Counted from the first letter of the stretch, positions 42,764-51,989 are shown. The stretch: 64,000 nucleotides of DNA from JAFALK01 sp042701975 (GCA_042701975.1 CP170561.1:1426001-1490000), one strand, 5' to 3'. Notes: a model not told the origin generated them from the sequence alone. A program made the numbers and translations.

Positions 42764-44620
42764 TCAGGCTCTTTCCAGCACCCTCAAAAGCTCAACGCCA
42801 TAGGCCTCGAGCTTTTTTGTGCCCACGCCGCTGATGCCGGCCAGCTCGTCGAGCGAGCCCGGCACCTGGCGCGCCATCTCGGCGAGCGTGACGTTCTGGA
42901 AGATCACATAGGCCGGCAGGCCATGCTCCTTGGCCACCTCGGAACGCCAGGCCTTGAGCGCCTCGAAGCGCGCGAGCTGGTCGGCGTCGAGATCGGGCGC
43001 CTCGGCACGCGTGCGCGAGCTCGATGTCTTGCCGGACGAACCTCGCCCGCGCTTGGGCACCACCGCCGGCACCCGCAGGCGCAGCTCGACGCCGCCCTTG
43101 AGCACCTCGCGCGCCGAATCAGCCAGCACCAGCGTCTGGTACTCGCCTTCGGTGAACACATGGCCCAGTGCGATCAGCTGGCGCAGCACGGCGCGCCATT
43201 GCTGCTCTGACAGATCGGCGCCGATTGCCCAGGTCGACAGGCTCTGATGCCCGTACTGCGAGACCTTGTCCGTCACCTTGCCGCGCAGCACGTCGATCAA
43301 GTGCCCGGCGCCAAAGCGCTGGCCACCGTTCTGGTGGAAGCGGTAGATGCAGGAGAGCATCTTGCGCGCGGACTCGGTGGCATCCCAGGTGGCGGGCGGG
43401 TTGAGGCAGTTGTCGCAATTGCCGCAAGGCTGGCTCGCTTCGCCAAAGTAGTCGAGCAGCCGCACGCGCCGGCAGTCGGTCGCTTCGGCCAGGGCCAGCA
43501 GCGCGTCGAGCTTGCCGCGCTGGCCCTTCTTGAATTCCTCTCCCGCCGGGCTCTCGTCGATCATGCGGCGCTGGTTCACCACATCGGCCAGGCCGTACGT
43601 CATCCAGGCTTCGGCGGGCTGGCCGTCGCGGCCGGCGCGGCCGGTCTCCTGGTAGTAGCTCTCGATGTTCTTGGGCAGGTCCAGGTGGGCAACGAAGCGC
43701 ACGTCCGGCTTGTCGATGCCCATGCCGAAGGCGATCGTCGCCACCATCACGATGCCGTCCTCGCGCAGGAAGCGATCCTGATGGCGCTTGCGGACGTCGG
43801 CGTCCAGGCCGGCGTGATAGGGCAGGGCGCGCAGGCCCTCTAGCTCCAGCCACTCGGCCGTCTCTTCCACCTTCTTGCGGCTCTGGCAGTAGACGATGCC
43901 GGCCGCGCCGTCGTGATCGTCCTGGATGAAGCGCAGCAGCTGCTTCTTCGGCTCGTCCTTCTCGACAATGGCGTAGCGGATGTTCGGCCGGTCGAAGCTG
44001 CTGATGAAGACGCGTGCGTCCTGCAGCTGCAGCCGCTCGATGATGTCGGCGCGGGTCAGCTCGTCGGCGGTGGCGGTGAGCGCGATGCGCGGCACGTCGC
44101 CGTAGCGCTCGTGCAGCAGCGATAGCGCCAGGTACTCGCTGCGGAAATCGTGGCCCCACTGGCTCACGCAATGCGCCTCGTCGATGGCGAACAGCGAGAG
44201 CAGGCCGCGTTCGTGCAGCGAATCGAGCTGGGCCAGGAAGCGCGGATGCGTGATCCGCTCCGGCGCGGCGTACAGCGTGATGAGCCGGCCGCTCATCATC
44301 TCGCGCTCGACGCTCTGCGTCTCTTCGCTGGTCAGCGTGGAGTTCAGAAAGGCGGCATGCACGCCGGCCTCTTCCAGCGCGCCGACCTGGTCGTGCATCA
44401 GCGCGATCAGCGGGCTCACCACCACGGTCACGCCCTGGCCTGCGCGATGCCGGGCGATGGCCGGCACTTGGTAGCACAGGCTCTTGCCCCCGCCCGTGGG
44501 CATCAGCACCAGGGCGTCGCCGCCGGCCGAGACGTGGTCAACGATCTGCGCCTGGGCCCCGCGGAACGCGCTGTAGCCAAAGACTTCTTGCAGGATGTTC
44601 AGGGGGCGGGAATCATTCAT
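42764..44620 (-). CDS. recQ: ATP-dependent DNA helicase RecQ
   Basis: RecQ is a 3'-5' DNA helicase in recombination and fork repair. The 618-residue protein has Walker A MPTGGGKSLCYQ, DEAH in FAIDEAHCVSQWGHDF, the RecQ C-terminal zinc-binding cysteines (CRRVRLLDYF, then QPCGNCDNC) and an HRDC domain at the end. The ATG at 44620 gives the family N-terminus (LNILQEVFGYSAFRG). Its start overlaps the candidate start of the divergent cupin gene. Confidence 0.95.
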   Translation of the reverse strand: MNDSRPLNILQEVFGYSAFRGAQAQIVDHVSAGGDALVLMPTGGGKSLCYQVPAIARHRAGQGVTVVVSPLIALMHDQVGALEEAGVHAAFLNSTLTSEETQSVEREMMSGRLITLYAAPERITHPRFLAQLDSLHERGLLSLFAIDEAHCVSQWGHDFRSEYLALSLLHERYGDVPRIALTATADELTRADIIERLQLQDARVFISSFDRPNIRYAIVEKDEPKKQLLRFIQDDHDGAAGIVYCQSRKKVEETAEWLELEGLRALPYHAGLDADVRKRHQDRFLREDGIVMVATIAFGMGIDKPDVRFVAHLDLPKNIESYYQETGRAGRDGQPAEAWMTYGLADVVNQRRMIDESPAGEEFKKGQRGKLDALLALAEATDCRRVRLLDYFGEASQPCGNCDNCLNPPATWDATESARKMLSCIYRFHQNGGQRFGAGHLIDVLRGKVTDKVSQYGHQSLSTWAIGADLSEQQWRAVLRQLIALGHVFTEGEYQTLVLADSAREVLKGGVELRLRVPAVVPKRGRGSSGKTSSSRTRAEAPDLDADQLARFEALKAWRSEVAKEHGLPAYVIFQNVTLAEMARQVPGSLDELAGISGVGTKKLEAYGVELLRVLERA

Positions 44621-45134
44621 GGATCCGCTATTGTCGATGGAGAGTCGAGTGAGCCCTGAAGCCCTGCATGGCGACCTGATCCGCAACTTCCTGAAACTGC
44701 CGCGCGATGCCTTCGTCCGCGAGCCCTTGTACGAGAGCGCCATGGCCCGCATGAGCGACGGCACGGTGGCGAAGAAGCTCGGCTGCGGCATCGACACGCT
44801 GCCGCCCGGCAAGACCGGTTGCCCCTATCACTTCCACCACAGCCAGGAGGAGATGTTCATCGTGCTCGAAGGCCGCGGCACGCTGCGCGTGGCCGGCGAG
44901 ATGCTGCCCATCGAGGCCGGCGACGTCATCCACATCCCGCCCGGCCCCGAGTACCCGCACCAGATCATCAACAGCTCGGACGCGCCGCTGACCTTCCTCT
45001 CGATCAGCACGCAGGAGCGGCCCGAGGTCTGCGAATACCCGGATTCGACCAAGACCGGCGTCTTCTTCGGCCAGGGCAAGCGCTCAGCCCTGATCCATCG
45101 CGAATCGCTGGACTATTGGGACGGCGAGCCCTGA
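44619..45134 (+). CDS. Cupin-domain protein
   Basis: The protein (~171 residues) has one cupin barrel (~55-145): CPYHFHHSQEEMFIVLEGRG supplies His/Glu metal ligands, and GDVIHIPPGPEYPHQI the second motif. Reaction and substrate are unknown. Starts at 44619 and 44637 are both possible; 44619 overlaps the recQ ATG on the other strand, leaving no separate promoter space, so the later start or a promoter inside recQ may apply. The last 22 bp overlap the convergent MFS gene. Confidence 0.82.
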   Translation: MDPLLSMESRVSPEALHGDLIRNFLKLPRDAFVREPLYESAMARMSDGTVAKKLGCGIDTLPPGKTGCPYHFHHSQEEMFIVLEGRGTLRVAGEMLPIEAGDVIHIPPGPEYPHQIINSSDAPLTFLSISTQERPEVCEYPDSTKTGVFFGQGKRSALIHRESLDYWDGEP

Positions 45135-46270
45135 TGCACGTCGGCCAGCGCGCGTTGCGCGGCCAGCGCCATCACCGCAGCGAACACCACGACGACGATC
45201 AGGCCCACGGTCAGCGATGAAGCCTGGGCGATGAAGCCGATCATCGGCGGCCCGGCCATCATGCCCAGCCAGCCGACCGAGGACACCGCCGCGATGGCGT
45301 GCGCGGGCGGCACCCCCGGCAGGTTCGAGGCGGCGCTGAACAGCACCGGCACCACGTTGGCCAGGCCCAGACCGACCAGCGCGAAAGTCAGCAGCGAGGC
45401 CATCGGCCAGGGCAGCACCAGCACGAGCGCCATGCCCACCGCGGCCAAGGTGCCGCTGCAGCGCATCACGGCGATCGGCGACCAGCGGGCTCGCACCCAG
45501 TCGCCGCAGAAGCGCCCGCCGGCCATCGCGGCGCTGAAGGCGGCGTAGGCCAGGGCGGCGGTGGCAGTGTCGCTGGCGCGCTCCTGCTTCATGTAGAGCA
45601 CGCTCCAGTCGTACATCGCGCCTTCGGTCACGAGGCCCAATGCCGCGAGCACGCCGATCAGCAAGAGGGCGCCGCGCGGAATGCGGCTGTGCGGCTTGCC
45701 GCCGTCGTCCGGCTGCGGCTCCACCGGCAGCATGAAGAACGATCCGACGATCAGCGTCGGCAAGCCGATGCCCGCGGCGAGCAGCAAGTGCTGCTGCGGC
45801 GTGAAGCCGAGCGCGGTGGCCGCGCTGCCCAGGCCGGCACCGAACATGCCGCCCAGGCTGAACATGCCGTGAAAGCCGCTCATCACGTGAGCACCGGTCT
45901 GGCGTTCGATCTCGCTGGCCTCGGCGTTGACGGCCACGTCCAGCAGGCTGATCAGCGCGCCGAAGACGAGCATCAGCGCGAACAGCGCGGCCACGTGCTG
46001 GCTCGCGATCAGGCTGGCGATGGCGACGCAGCAGGCCGGGCCGGTCAGCAGAGAAACGCCGCGCGGCCCGAGCTTGGCCACCGCGCGGCCGGCCTGGCTC
46101 AGCGCCGCCAGCGAGCCAATGCCAGCGGCCAGCATCGCGCCGGCCAGCTCGCGCTCGTCCAGCCCGTAATGAGCCTTGACGGTCGGTACGTGGACACCCC
46201 AGGTGGCGAACAGAACGCCGCAGATGAAGAACTGGGAACGGAGAGCGTGGCTGGCTTGACGGAGATTCAC
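45113..46270 (-). CDS. Major facilitator superfamily transporter, YbjJ-like
   Basis: The 385-residue protein has about 12 membrane helices. Its N-terminal half (FFICGVLFATWGVHVPTVK, LGPRGVSLLTG) and central GFHGMFSLGGMFGAGLG resemble the YbjJ group of MFS carriers, for which no substrate is established. It is convergent with the cupin gene, overlapping by 22 bp. Confidence 0.87.
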   Translation of the reverse strand: MNLRQASHALRSQFFICGVLFATWGVHVPTVKAHYGLDERELAGAMLAAGIGSLAALSQAGRAVAKLGPRGVSLLTGPACCVAIASLIASQHVAALFALMLVFGALISLLDVAVNAEASEIERQTGAHVMSGFHGMFSLGGMFGAGLGSAATALGFTPQQHLLLAAGIGLPTLIVGSFFMLPVEPQPDDGGKPHSRIPRGALLLIGVLAALGLVTEGAMYDWSVLYMKQERASDTATAALAYAAFSAAMAGGRFCGDWVRARWSPIAVMRCSGTLAAVGMALVLVLPWPMASLLTFALVGLGLANVVPVLFSAASNLPGVPPAHAIAAVSSVGWLGMMAGPPMIGFIAQASSLTVGLIVVVVFAAVMALAAQRALADVHQGSPSQ

Positions 46271-46382
46271 CCGCGCATGCTAACGGGCGGACCGAGGTGC
46301 AGGCTCAGGCGCGGCGACGACGCCAGAGCAGGCCCGTCGCGAGGTGCGGCGGACAAACCCAGGGTTGAAAGCAGGGAAACGC

Positions 46383-47081
46383 TCAGCGCTTCTCTCCGAG
46401 GGCCTTGATGCTGCCCAGCCCCGAGGTATCGCGTGTGACTTTGGTCGGCGAGCCGAAGTAGTCCACGTCGCCGATGCCGGAGATGCTCACGTTGAGCATG
46501 TCCGTCACCCAAAGCCGCGCACCGCCAGCGCCGCTGATCGAGACCTTGGCGGCATTGACCTTCAGGTCCTCGGCCTTGATCTTGCCTGTGCCCGAGAGCG
46601 TGATCACCAGCATGCCCGCGCGGCCGGCCACGCGGCCGTCGCCCGCGCCGGAGATGTCGAAGCGCAGTTCGCCGGTGTCAATCGAATCGATCTTCACATC
46701 GGCGGCGCCCGAGATGTCCACCGACAACCGCGGCGTCTTGATCGGGCCGTTGGCCAGCAGGTCGCTCGCGCCCGAGAGCTGGATGGACAGCGGTTCGCGC
46801 ATCTGCACGTCCACCTGCAGCGGATCCTTGCGCCAGAACTTCCAGTTGCCACTGGTGTGGATCATCAGCCGGTTGCCGTTGAGCTCGACCTCGACCTGGT
46901 CCTGGATCTTGGAGTCGCCGCGGACGAACACCTGGTCCTTGTCCCCCTGGGTCAGGCGGATCTTGGCCAGACCGTCGACCTCCAGGCGGCTGAAGGGGCC
47001 GGGGGCGTAGGTCTTGCCTTCCTCGGCGTGGGCTGCGCAGGCAGCGAGCAGGGCAGCAACAGTGATGGCGATGGCTTTCAT
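46383..47081 (-). CDS. DUF2807 (GIN-domain) exported protein
   Basis: The 232-residue protein has a signal peptide (MKAIAITVAALLAACAAHA, ~19) followed by repeating beta-strand units of the DUF2807 domain, which fold as a beta helix. Repeats of the form ISGAAD, ISGAGD and ISGAGG are seen at about 20-residue spacing (IQLSGASDL, VDISGAADV, FDISGAGDG, VSISGAGGA, VSISGIGDV). It is probably periplasmic or envelope-bound; function is unknown. Its ATG overlaps the stop of the LytTR regulator, so it belongs to the operon of the two-component system. Confidence 0.85.
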   Translation of the reverse strand: MKAIAITVAALLAACAAHAEEGKTYAPGPFSRLEVDGLAKIRLTQGDKDQVFVRGDSKIQDQVEVELNGNRLMIHTSGNWKFWRKDPLQVDVQMREPLSIQLSGASDLLANGPIKTPRLSVDISGAADVKIDSIDTGELRFDISGAGDGRVAGRAGMLVITLSGTGKIKAEDLKVNAAKVSISGAGGARLWVTDMLNVSISGIGDVDYFGSPTKVTRDTSGLGSIKALGEKR

Positions 47082-47809
47082 ATCGATTGCTCTCTCAGCT
47101 TCTTGGACACCTCGCGGCTGGCGGTGAAGCGCGTGCCGTCGCTCATGCGCACCACCAGCTGGGAGTTCTCGTCCGGGGTCATGGACTCGACGAAATCGAG
47201 GTTGGCGATGGCGCCGCGCTGCAGCTTCAGGAAGCGGGCGGGGTCCAGCCGTTGTTCGAAGGCGGTGATCGGCAGGCGCACCAGGTAGCTGCGGCCCCGG
47301 CTCGTGATCGCCGTGTACTTGCTGTCGGAATGCAGGTGCTCGATGTCGGTGACCTGCAGCGGGAAGATCTTGCCCTGGTCGCGCACCAGCACGCGCGTCA
47401 GCGGGCCCTGGTCTTCGAGCGAGCTGGCGACTTCTGCAGCTGCAGGCTTGCGCGACAGCGCATGCTCGATCGCCTCCTCGAAGCGCTCGCGCGAGAAGGG
47501 CTTGAGCAGGTAGTCCACGGCGTGCAGCTCGAAGGCCGCCAGTGCGTGTTCGTCGTAGGCCGTCGTGAAGATCAGCGCCGGGGCCTGTGGCTCGTTGGCC
47601 AGCGCGCGCGCCAGCTGCAGGCCGGTCAGGCCGGGCATGTTGATGTCGGAGAGCACCAGTTCGGGCTGCAGCGCCTGGCATTGGGCCAGTGCACTGGCGC
47701 CGTCATGGCACACGGCCACGAGCGTCAGGCTCGGGTGAGCTTCCACCCATTCGGCCAGGGCCTCGGCGGCCAACGGCTCGTCTTCGGCGATGAGGGTCTT
47801 GATCGTCAT
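47078..47809 (-). CDS. LytTR-family response regulator
   Basis: The 243-residue regulator has a receiver domain (DEPLAAE near the acidic pocket, LVLSDINMPGLTG with the phospho-acceptor Asp near 57, and LLKPFSRERF) and a C-terminal LytTR DNA-binding domain (~140-243: VTDIEHLHSDSKYTAI, GRSYLVRLPI, RGAIANLDFVESM). It overlaps the LytS-like kinase gene by 4 bp. It is likely to control its own operon, including DUF2807 (inference). Confidence 0.92.
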   Translation of the reverse strand: MTIKTLIAEDEPLAAEALAEWVEAHPSLTLVAVCHDGASALAQCQALQPELVLSDINMPGLTGLQLARALANEPQAPALIFTTAYDEHALAAFELHAVDYLLKPFSRERFEEAIEHALSRKPAAAEVASSLEDQGPLTRVLVRDQGKIFPLQVTDIEHLHSDSKYTAITSRGRSYLVRLPITAFEQRLDPARFLKLQRGAIANLDFVESMTPDENSQLVVRMSDGTRFTASREVSKKLREQSI

Positions 47810-48924
47810 GTTTGTGGGATCCAGAGGTCGACGCGGAAACCCGCGCCGGGGGCGGTGTGCACGCGCAGGCGCGCACGGCCGTCGAAATCCAGGGCGAAGC
47901 GGCGCTTGAGCGCCGAGAGGCCGACGCCGCCGCTCTTGCGCTCACGCTCCACTTCGGCCGGGTCGCAGCCGGGGCCGTCGTCGGAGACAGACAGTTCCAG
48001 TCCCTGGTTGAGCGCATTGCGGCGCGCCTCGATGCGGATGCTGCCGCCGCTCACCCGGGGCGCCACGCCGTGCAGCACGCTGTTTTCGACCAGCGGCTGC
48101 AGCGTCAGCGGCGGGATCTCGTCGGACAGCGTGGCCGGGTCGAGCTGCCAGTCCACCGAGAGCCGAGCGCCCAGGCGCAGGCTTTCCAGGGCCAGGTAGT
48201 CGCGCACGAACTCCAGCTCCTCGGCCAGCGGCACGCGCTCGGTGGCCTCGCGCTTGGTGGCCAGCACGTAGCGCAGCATGCCGGAGAAGCGCAGCAGGCC
48301 TTGTTCGGCCGCCTGCGGGTCGCGGCGGGTCAGGGCGATCAGGGTGTTGAGCGTGTTGAACAGGAAATGCGGGTTCAGCTTGCCGCTGATGGCCGCCAGC
48401 TCGGCGCGCGCCAGGGCGGCTTCGGCCTGGGCGGTGGCGACCTGGGCCGCGCGGGCCGCCTGCGCCTGCAGCACCGCTGTCAATGTGGCGGCCAGGGCGC
48501 TGTAGACGACCACGCCCCACATCTCGCGCCACAGCAGGGTCTGGGCCAGCACCGCCCGGGCGTGCTCGATGCCGAACAGGCCCCAGGCGGCGCCGAATTC
48601 CAGTGCCTGCCAGAGCAGGCCGAACATCACGCCGGCCGTCAGATGCAGCGCCGCGCTGGCGCCAAAGCTGCGACCCTGCATCCAGCCCAGCCAGGGGATC
48701 GTGGCCGCACCGAGCAGGAAGGCGGGCCAGAGCGAGAGCGTGGCCTGGTAGAGGGCCTCGCGCCACTGCCACAGGCCGCGCTGGACCTCGGTGCCGGCCA
48801 GCACGTAGAGCAGCCAGGCCAGCAGGCAGGCGCCGGCGTAGGTCAGCCACAGCCGGCGCGCAGGGCGAGCCTTGGCGCCTGGATGGCGCTGGGGACGGCT
48901 GGAGGTGGGGCTGGCAGGGGACAT
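47806..48924 (-). CDS. LytS/YehU-type sensor histidine kinase
   Basis: The 372-residue membrane kinase has four predicted membrane helices in its first ~150 residues. A coiled-coil helix leads to the His_kinase motif ISGKLNPHFLFNTLNTL, where the phosphorylated His sits in PHFLFN; the ATPase region is LQPLVENSVLHG, DDGPG and GVGLSALKRRF. The ATG at 48924 is used. It is upstream of, and translationally coupled to, the LytTR regulator. Confidence 0.9.
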   Translation of the reverse strand: MSPASPTSSRPQRHPGAKARPARRLWLTYAGACLLAWLLYVLAGTEVQRGLWQWREALYQATLSLWPAFLLGAATIPWLGWMQGRSFGASAALHLTAGVMFGLLWQALEFGAAWGLFGIEHARAVLAQTLLWREMWGVVVYSALAATLTAVLQAQAARAAQVATAQAEAALARAELAAISGKLNPHFLFNTLNTLIALTRRDPQAAEQGLLRFSGMLRYVLATKREATERVPLAEELEFVRDYLALESLRLGARLSVDWQLDPATLSDEIPPLTLQPLVENSVLHGVAPRVSGGSIRIEARRNALNQGLELSVSDDGPGCDPAEVERERKSGGVGLSALKRRFALDFDGRARLRVHTAPGAGFRVDLWIPQT

Positions 48925-49065
48925 GGGAGCGATCTTAGGCAGGCAAGCCCGGTTCGCGGCCCTGGCGGCGACCAAATGCGGGATTCACTGGATGATTGGC
49001 GGGATCCGCCGTTGCCGGCTGCGGCGGCATAATCCCCACCTCAATCTTTCGGTTCGAGCGAAACC

Positions 49066-49620
49066 ATGGCCAGCGTCAACAAAGTCATCCTCATCGGCAA
49101 TCTCGGGCGTGATCCCGAGGTGCGCTACACCCCGAGCGGCTCCGCCGTCTGCAATCTGAACCTGGCCACCACCCGCAACTGGAAGAACCGCGAGAGCGGC
49201 GAGCGCCAGGAAGAAACCGAATGGCACCGCGTCGTGCTGTACGACCGCCAGGCCGAGATCGCCGGTGAATACCTGAAGAAGGGCCGCCCGGTCTACATCG
49301 AGGGCCGCCTGAAGACCCGCAAGTGGCAGGACAAGGACGGCAAGGACCAATACACCACCGAAATCGTCTGCGACACCATGCAGCTGCTGGGTGGCCGTGA
49401 AGGCGGCGGCGGTGGCGGTGGCGACGACATGGGCGGCGGTGGCGGTGGCGGCTACACCCGCGAGCGCAGCCAGGACCGCGGCGGTGACTATGGCGACACC
49501 GGCGGCGGCCGTTCGGCGGCGCCTCGCGCCCCGGCTGCTCCGCGCAGCGCTCCGGCTCCGCGTCAGGCCCCGAAGTCCAGCACCGGCTTCGATGACATGG
49601 ACGACGACATCCCGTTCTAG
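49066..49620 (+). CDS. ssb: Single-stranded DNA-binding protein
   Basis: SSB coats single-stranded DNA in replication and repair. The 184-residue protein has an OB fold (~1-110: MASVNKVILIGNLGRDPEVR, EWHRVVLYDRQAEIAGEYLKKG, YIEGRLKTRKW), a long Gly-rich flexible linker (~112-150) and the conserved acidic tail DDDIPF that recruits partner proteins. A strong terminator follows. Confidence 0.98.
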   Translation: MASVNKVILIGNLGRDPEVRYTPSGSAVCNLNLATTRNWKNRESGERQEETEWHRVVLYDRQAEIAGEYLKKGRPVYIEGRLKTRKWQDKDGKDQYTTEIVCDTMQLLGGREGGGGGGGDDMGGGGGGGYTRERSQDRGGDYGDTGGGRSAAPRAPAAPRSAPAPRQAPKSSTGFDDMDDDIPF

Positions 49621-49650
49621 GATCTACCTCTCTATCTTTGGTCAACAAGC

Positions 49651-49683
49651 AGCCCTAAGCCAATTTGGCTTGGGGCTTTTTTC
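49651..49683 (+). terminator. Rho-independent terminator after ssb
   Basis: A 12-bp stem (AGCCCTAAGCCA paired with TGGCTTGGGGCT, one T-G wobble) closes a 3-nt loop and is followed by seven T residues. Confidence 0.95.
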
Positions 49684-49967
49684 TTATCGACGGCCCTCAG
49701 CGAGGGCATGCAGCGCAAAGGGGACGGGGCAGCAAGGGGCAATCGGCCCACGGCGCGCCCAAGGCCAGTTGTCCAACTGAGGGTGGGTGGTTCTAGAGGC
49801 CATCCGGTTCAAGGGCGCCAAGGCGTTGAGCCAAGTGATGGCACTGACCGCTATTGCTGCGACGCAGCCGGCAGCGTCAGGCTGAAAGCGACCCCCATAA
49901 CGCGGCCAACGCGTACCCATCGCGTGAGGGCCCGCACGCATCGCAGCATTCCCTTCACGGAAGTTGC
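49684..49967. other. Non-coding stretch between ssb and the TPR-ankyrin gene
   Basis: No supported gene is seen. The frames open here lack ribosome sites and known motifs. A stretch near 49880-49905 (GTCAGGCTGAAAGCGACCCCC) faintly resembles the ends of IS21-type elements, but no inverted partner or transposase fragment is present. Confidence 0.5.
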
Positions 49968-51620
49968 CTACACGCTCGGTGTCTGCTTGGAGCTCTTGAG
50001 CCACTCCAACAGCCTCGTGTTGCCGTTGCGGCGGGCCAGATCTACGGCGGTCATGCCTTGAAAGGTCAGTGTCGAGTAGTTGACGCCAACTTTCTGCATC
50101 ATGCGAATGCCCTCGGCATCTTCGTTAATCACGGGGAGCAACGCAACTGGGACCTCAGCCTCACCCACCGTTGCATCCGCCCTCGCACCGAGTGAGAGCA
50201 GCCGCTTGGCAGCCGCGTACTCGTGCCCGTTCAGTGCATACGCGAGTGCGTTCATCTGGTTGTTGTCGCGCTCATCGATGGTTTCTCCGTGATTGAGGAG
50301 CAGGCGCAGAGTCGGCAGTGTTCGCTCGGAACCTGCGAGTGCCAAGAGCAAACGGGGCCCCGGCGGATAACTCAGGCGCGCCTTATTCAGCAAGGCGGCT
50401 CGATTGGATTCAGGCGATGCCGCCCACGCGCTGTACCAGACCAGTCCCAGAGCTCGCTGTGCATCCGGATCTCGGCAGGGCCCAGAAGCAATGGCCTCGG
50501 CGAGCGCGATGCCTCCGCTGATGTCACTCCGCTTCTCGACGAGAAAGCGCGCAAATTGCGCGCTATAGCAATCGGCCTTGCCGTAAGCCTGCACGTGCTG
50601 CTCATAGACCGCTTGAACGCCGTCGAGATCCTTTCGAGCCCCCAGCAAATCGATCAGGCGCCCGTAAGCAAAATCCTGAGCACGATCGTAGCTACTGTGC
50701 GGCCGTGGACGACCGATCGCTTCCCGGTATTTCTCGATGGCTGCAGTCGTATTGCCCATCAATTCATGCGTCTCGCCCCAATTCGTCCAAAGCCAGAGAT
50801 TGTCGGTACCGCTCTGCGCAACTTCTTCGTTCAACTTCAGTGCGAGCGCGTAGCGCCGTTGATGCGCATAGACGTAAGCCTTCAGGATGCGGGCACTCTT
50901 GTCTTCCTTGTCAATGCCCAGTGCGGAGTCCAGCAAAGTCTCGGCCTGATGCAGCCCATCCGGCCCCCAGTGGAGCTTCATCGCGCATCGCGCCAACTCT
51001 ACGTAGGCTTGCACTGCACGGGGATCTCGCACCAACAGCGATTTCAGATTTCGCTGTGCAAGTTCGATTGCACCTGCATCCCCGGAGTCGATTCCAGCTA
51101 TGGCTTCTTCCAGGAGCTTCGCGTTGCTCTTGGATCGCAAGGAGACCTCGCTCCAGTACGTCTGCTGATCAGGCCAGTCGATGGTTTGCTCGAGTGACTG
51201 CTCCGCAATCGCGACACCCGGGCGCCAAAGGGACGCGCGCACTGAGGACGTGCTGGTCTCACGTGCGATGTCTCCGGGTCGAACGAGGGCAATGTCCACA
51301 TGGTGGCCGCCCCGCTCCAGCACCTTCGTCGCCGACCACTGATAGCGAGCGAGAGCATTCTCGGAATCGCCAGAACGCGTTGCCTTGACAAGAAGATGCG
51401 CTCCAACTGGTTCGCCGGTATAGAAGTAGTCCACGTGGGCCATCCACTCGCCATTTGGCTCATGGGTAACCGTGAACTTCACGATGGAATTTGCGCCTGG
51501 CAGAGGTCGCTCTGGTCGGGCCTCTGAGGAAAACAAGCCGCTCAATTCAGTACGGCCCAAGTAGCCGGCGAGCAGAACCAAAAGAATACCCATCAGCAGC
51601 AGCGTGCGGCGGCTTTGCAT
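49968..51620 (-). CDS. Membrane-anchored TPR and ankyrin-repeat protein
   Basis: The 550-residue protein has an N-terminal membrane anchor or signal (MQSRRTLLLMGILLVLLAG) and a beta-rich region (~45-160). TPR-like helices follow at about 170-400, with spaced Ala/Gly/Tyr/Pro positions (VQAYVELARCAMKL, SARILKAYVYAHQRR, LWTNWGETHELMG). At least two ankyrin-type repeats at the C-terminus (~445-545) include ALAYALNGHEYAAAKRLL and TAVDLARRNGNTRLLEWL. The ATG at 51620 has GGAAGG upstream. Codon use and GC look lower than the flanking genes. No known function; possibly a Sel1/TPR-type envelope protein or immunity-like factor. Confidence 0.75.
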   Translation of the reverse strand: MQSRRTLLLMGILLVLLAGYLGRTELSGLFSSEARPERPLPGANSIVKFTVTHEPNGEWMAHVDYFYTGEPVGAHLLVKATRSGDSENALARYQWSATKVLERGGHHVDIALVRPGDIARETSTSSVRASLWRPGVAIAEQSLEQTIDWPDQQTYWSEVSLRSKSNAKLLEEAIAGIDSGDAGAIELAQRNLKSLLVRDPRAVQAYVELARCAMKLHWGPDGLHQAETLLDSALGIDKEDKSARILKAYVYAHQRRYALALKLNEEVAQSGTDNLWLWTNWGETHELMGNTTAAIEKYREAIGRPRPHSSYDRAQDFAYGRLIDLLGARKDLDGVQAVYEQHVQAYGKADCYSAQFARFLVEKRSDISGGIALAEAIASGPCRDPDAQRALGLVWYSAWAASPESNRAALLNKARLSYPPGPRLLLALAGSERTLPTLRLLLNHGETIDERDNNQMNALAYALNGHEYAAAKRLLSLGARADATVGEAEVPVALLPVINEDAEGIRMMQKVGVNYSTLTFQGMTAVDLARRNGNTRLLEWLKSSKQTPSV

Positions 51621-51820
51621 TCCTTCCCCCCTGTGAATCGTTGTCGATTTCTGTCTTGCATTTGAGCATGCGAACCGCGGCATGCTTCCGGTGAAATCCC
51701 CGAAGTTCAGGCCGGTTTTGCCTTCGCGCCGTGTACAGGCCCTTCACGAACTTGATGCCTGGCATCCCTTGGGCCGAGCCTCCAACGTCACCCCAAGATG
51801 GAAGCCGGCGCCCGGCCGCC

Positions 51821-51976
51821 ATGCTGCTCGGCACGGCGCTGATGCTGATGATTGGCGGCTCGAAGAGCTTGATGGGGAGCTACACCGTGCCGCGCGGCAC
51901 GGCCATCGTCGGGTGGTTCGCCACCTTCGTCATGGGCGCGACCGTGCTCTTCATGTTCGCCATGCTTGCGCTGTAG
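51821..51976 (+). pseudogene. C-terminal remnant of an Nramp-type metal transporter
   Basis: An open frame from about 51821 encodes MLLGTALMLMIGG, SLMGSYTVPRGTAIVGW and FATFVMGATVLFMFAML. The pattern (hydrophobic helix, LMG, a short basic loop, GW, hydrophobic helix) resembles the last two helices of Nramp/MntH metal transporters. The rest of such a gene is absent: upstream lies unrelated DNA next to the TPR-ankyrin gene. It is most simply a decayed fragment; a genuine small two-helix membrane protein is the alternative. Confidence 0.4.
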
Positions 51977-51989
51977 CCCGCAAGGAGCC

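Noticed and set aside
49880..49905. Sequence faintly like an IS21-type end after ssb
   Set aside because: No inverted partner, target duplication or transposase fragment was found within the interval.
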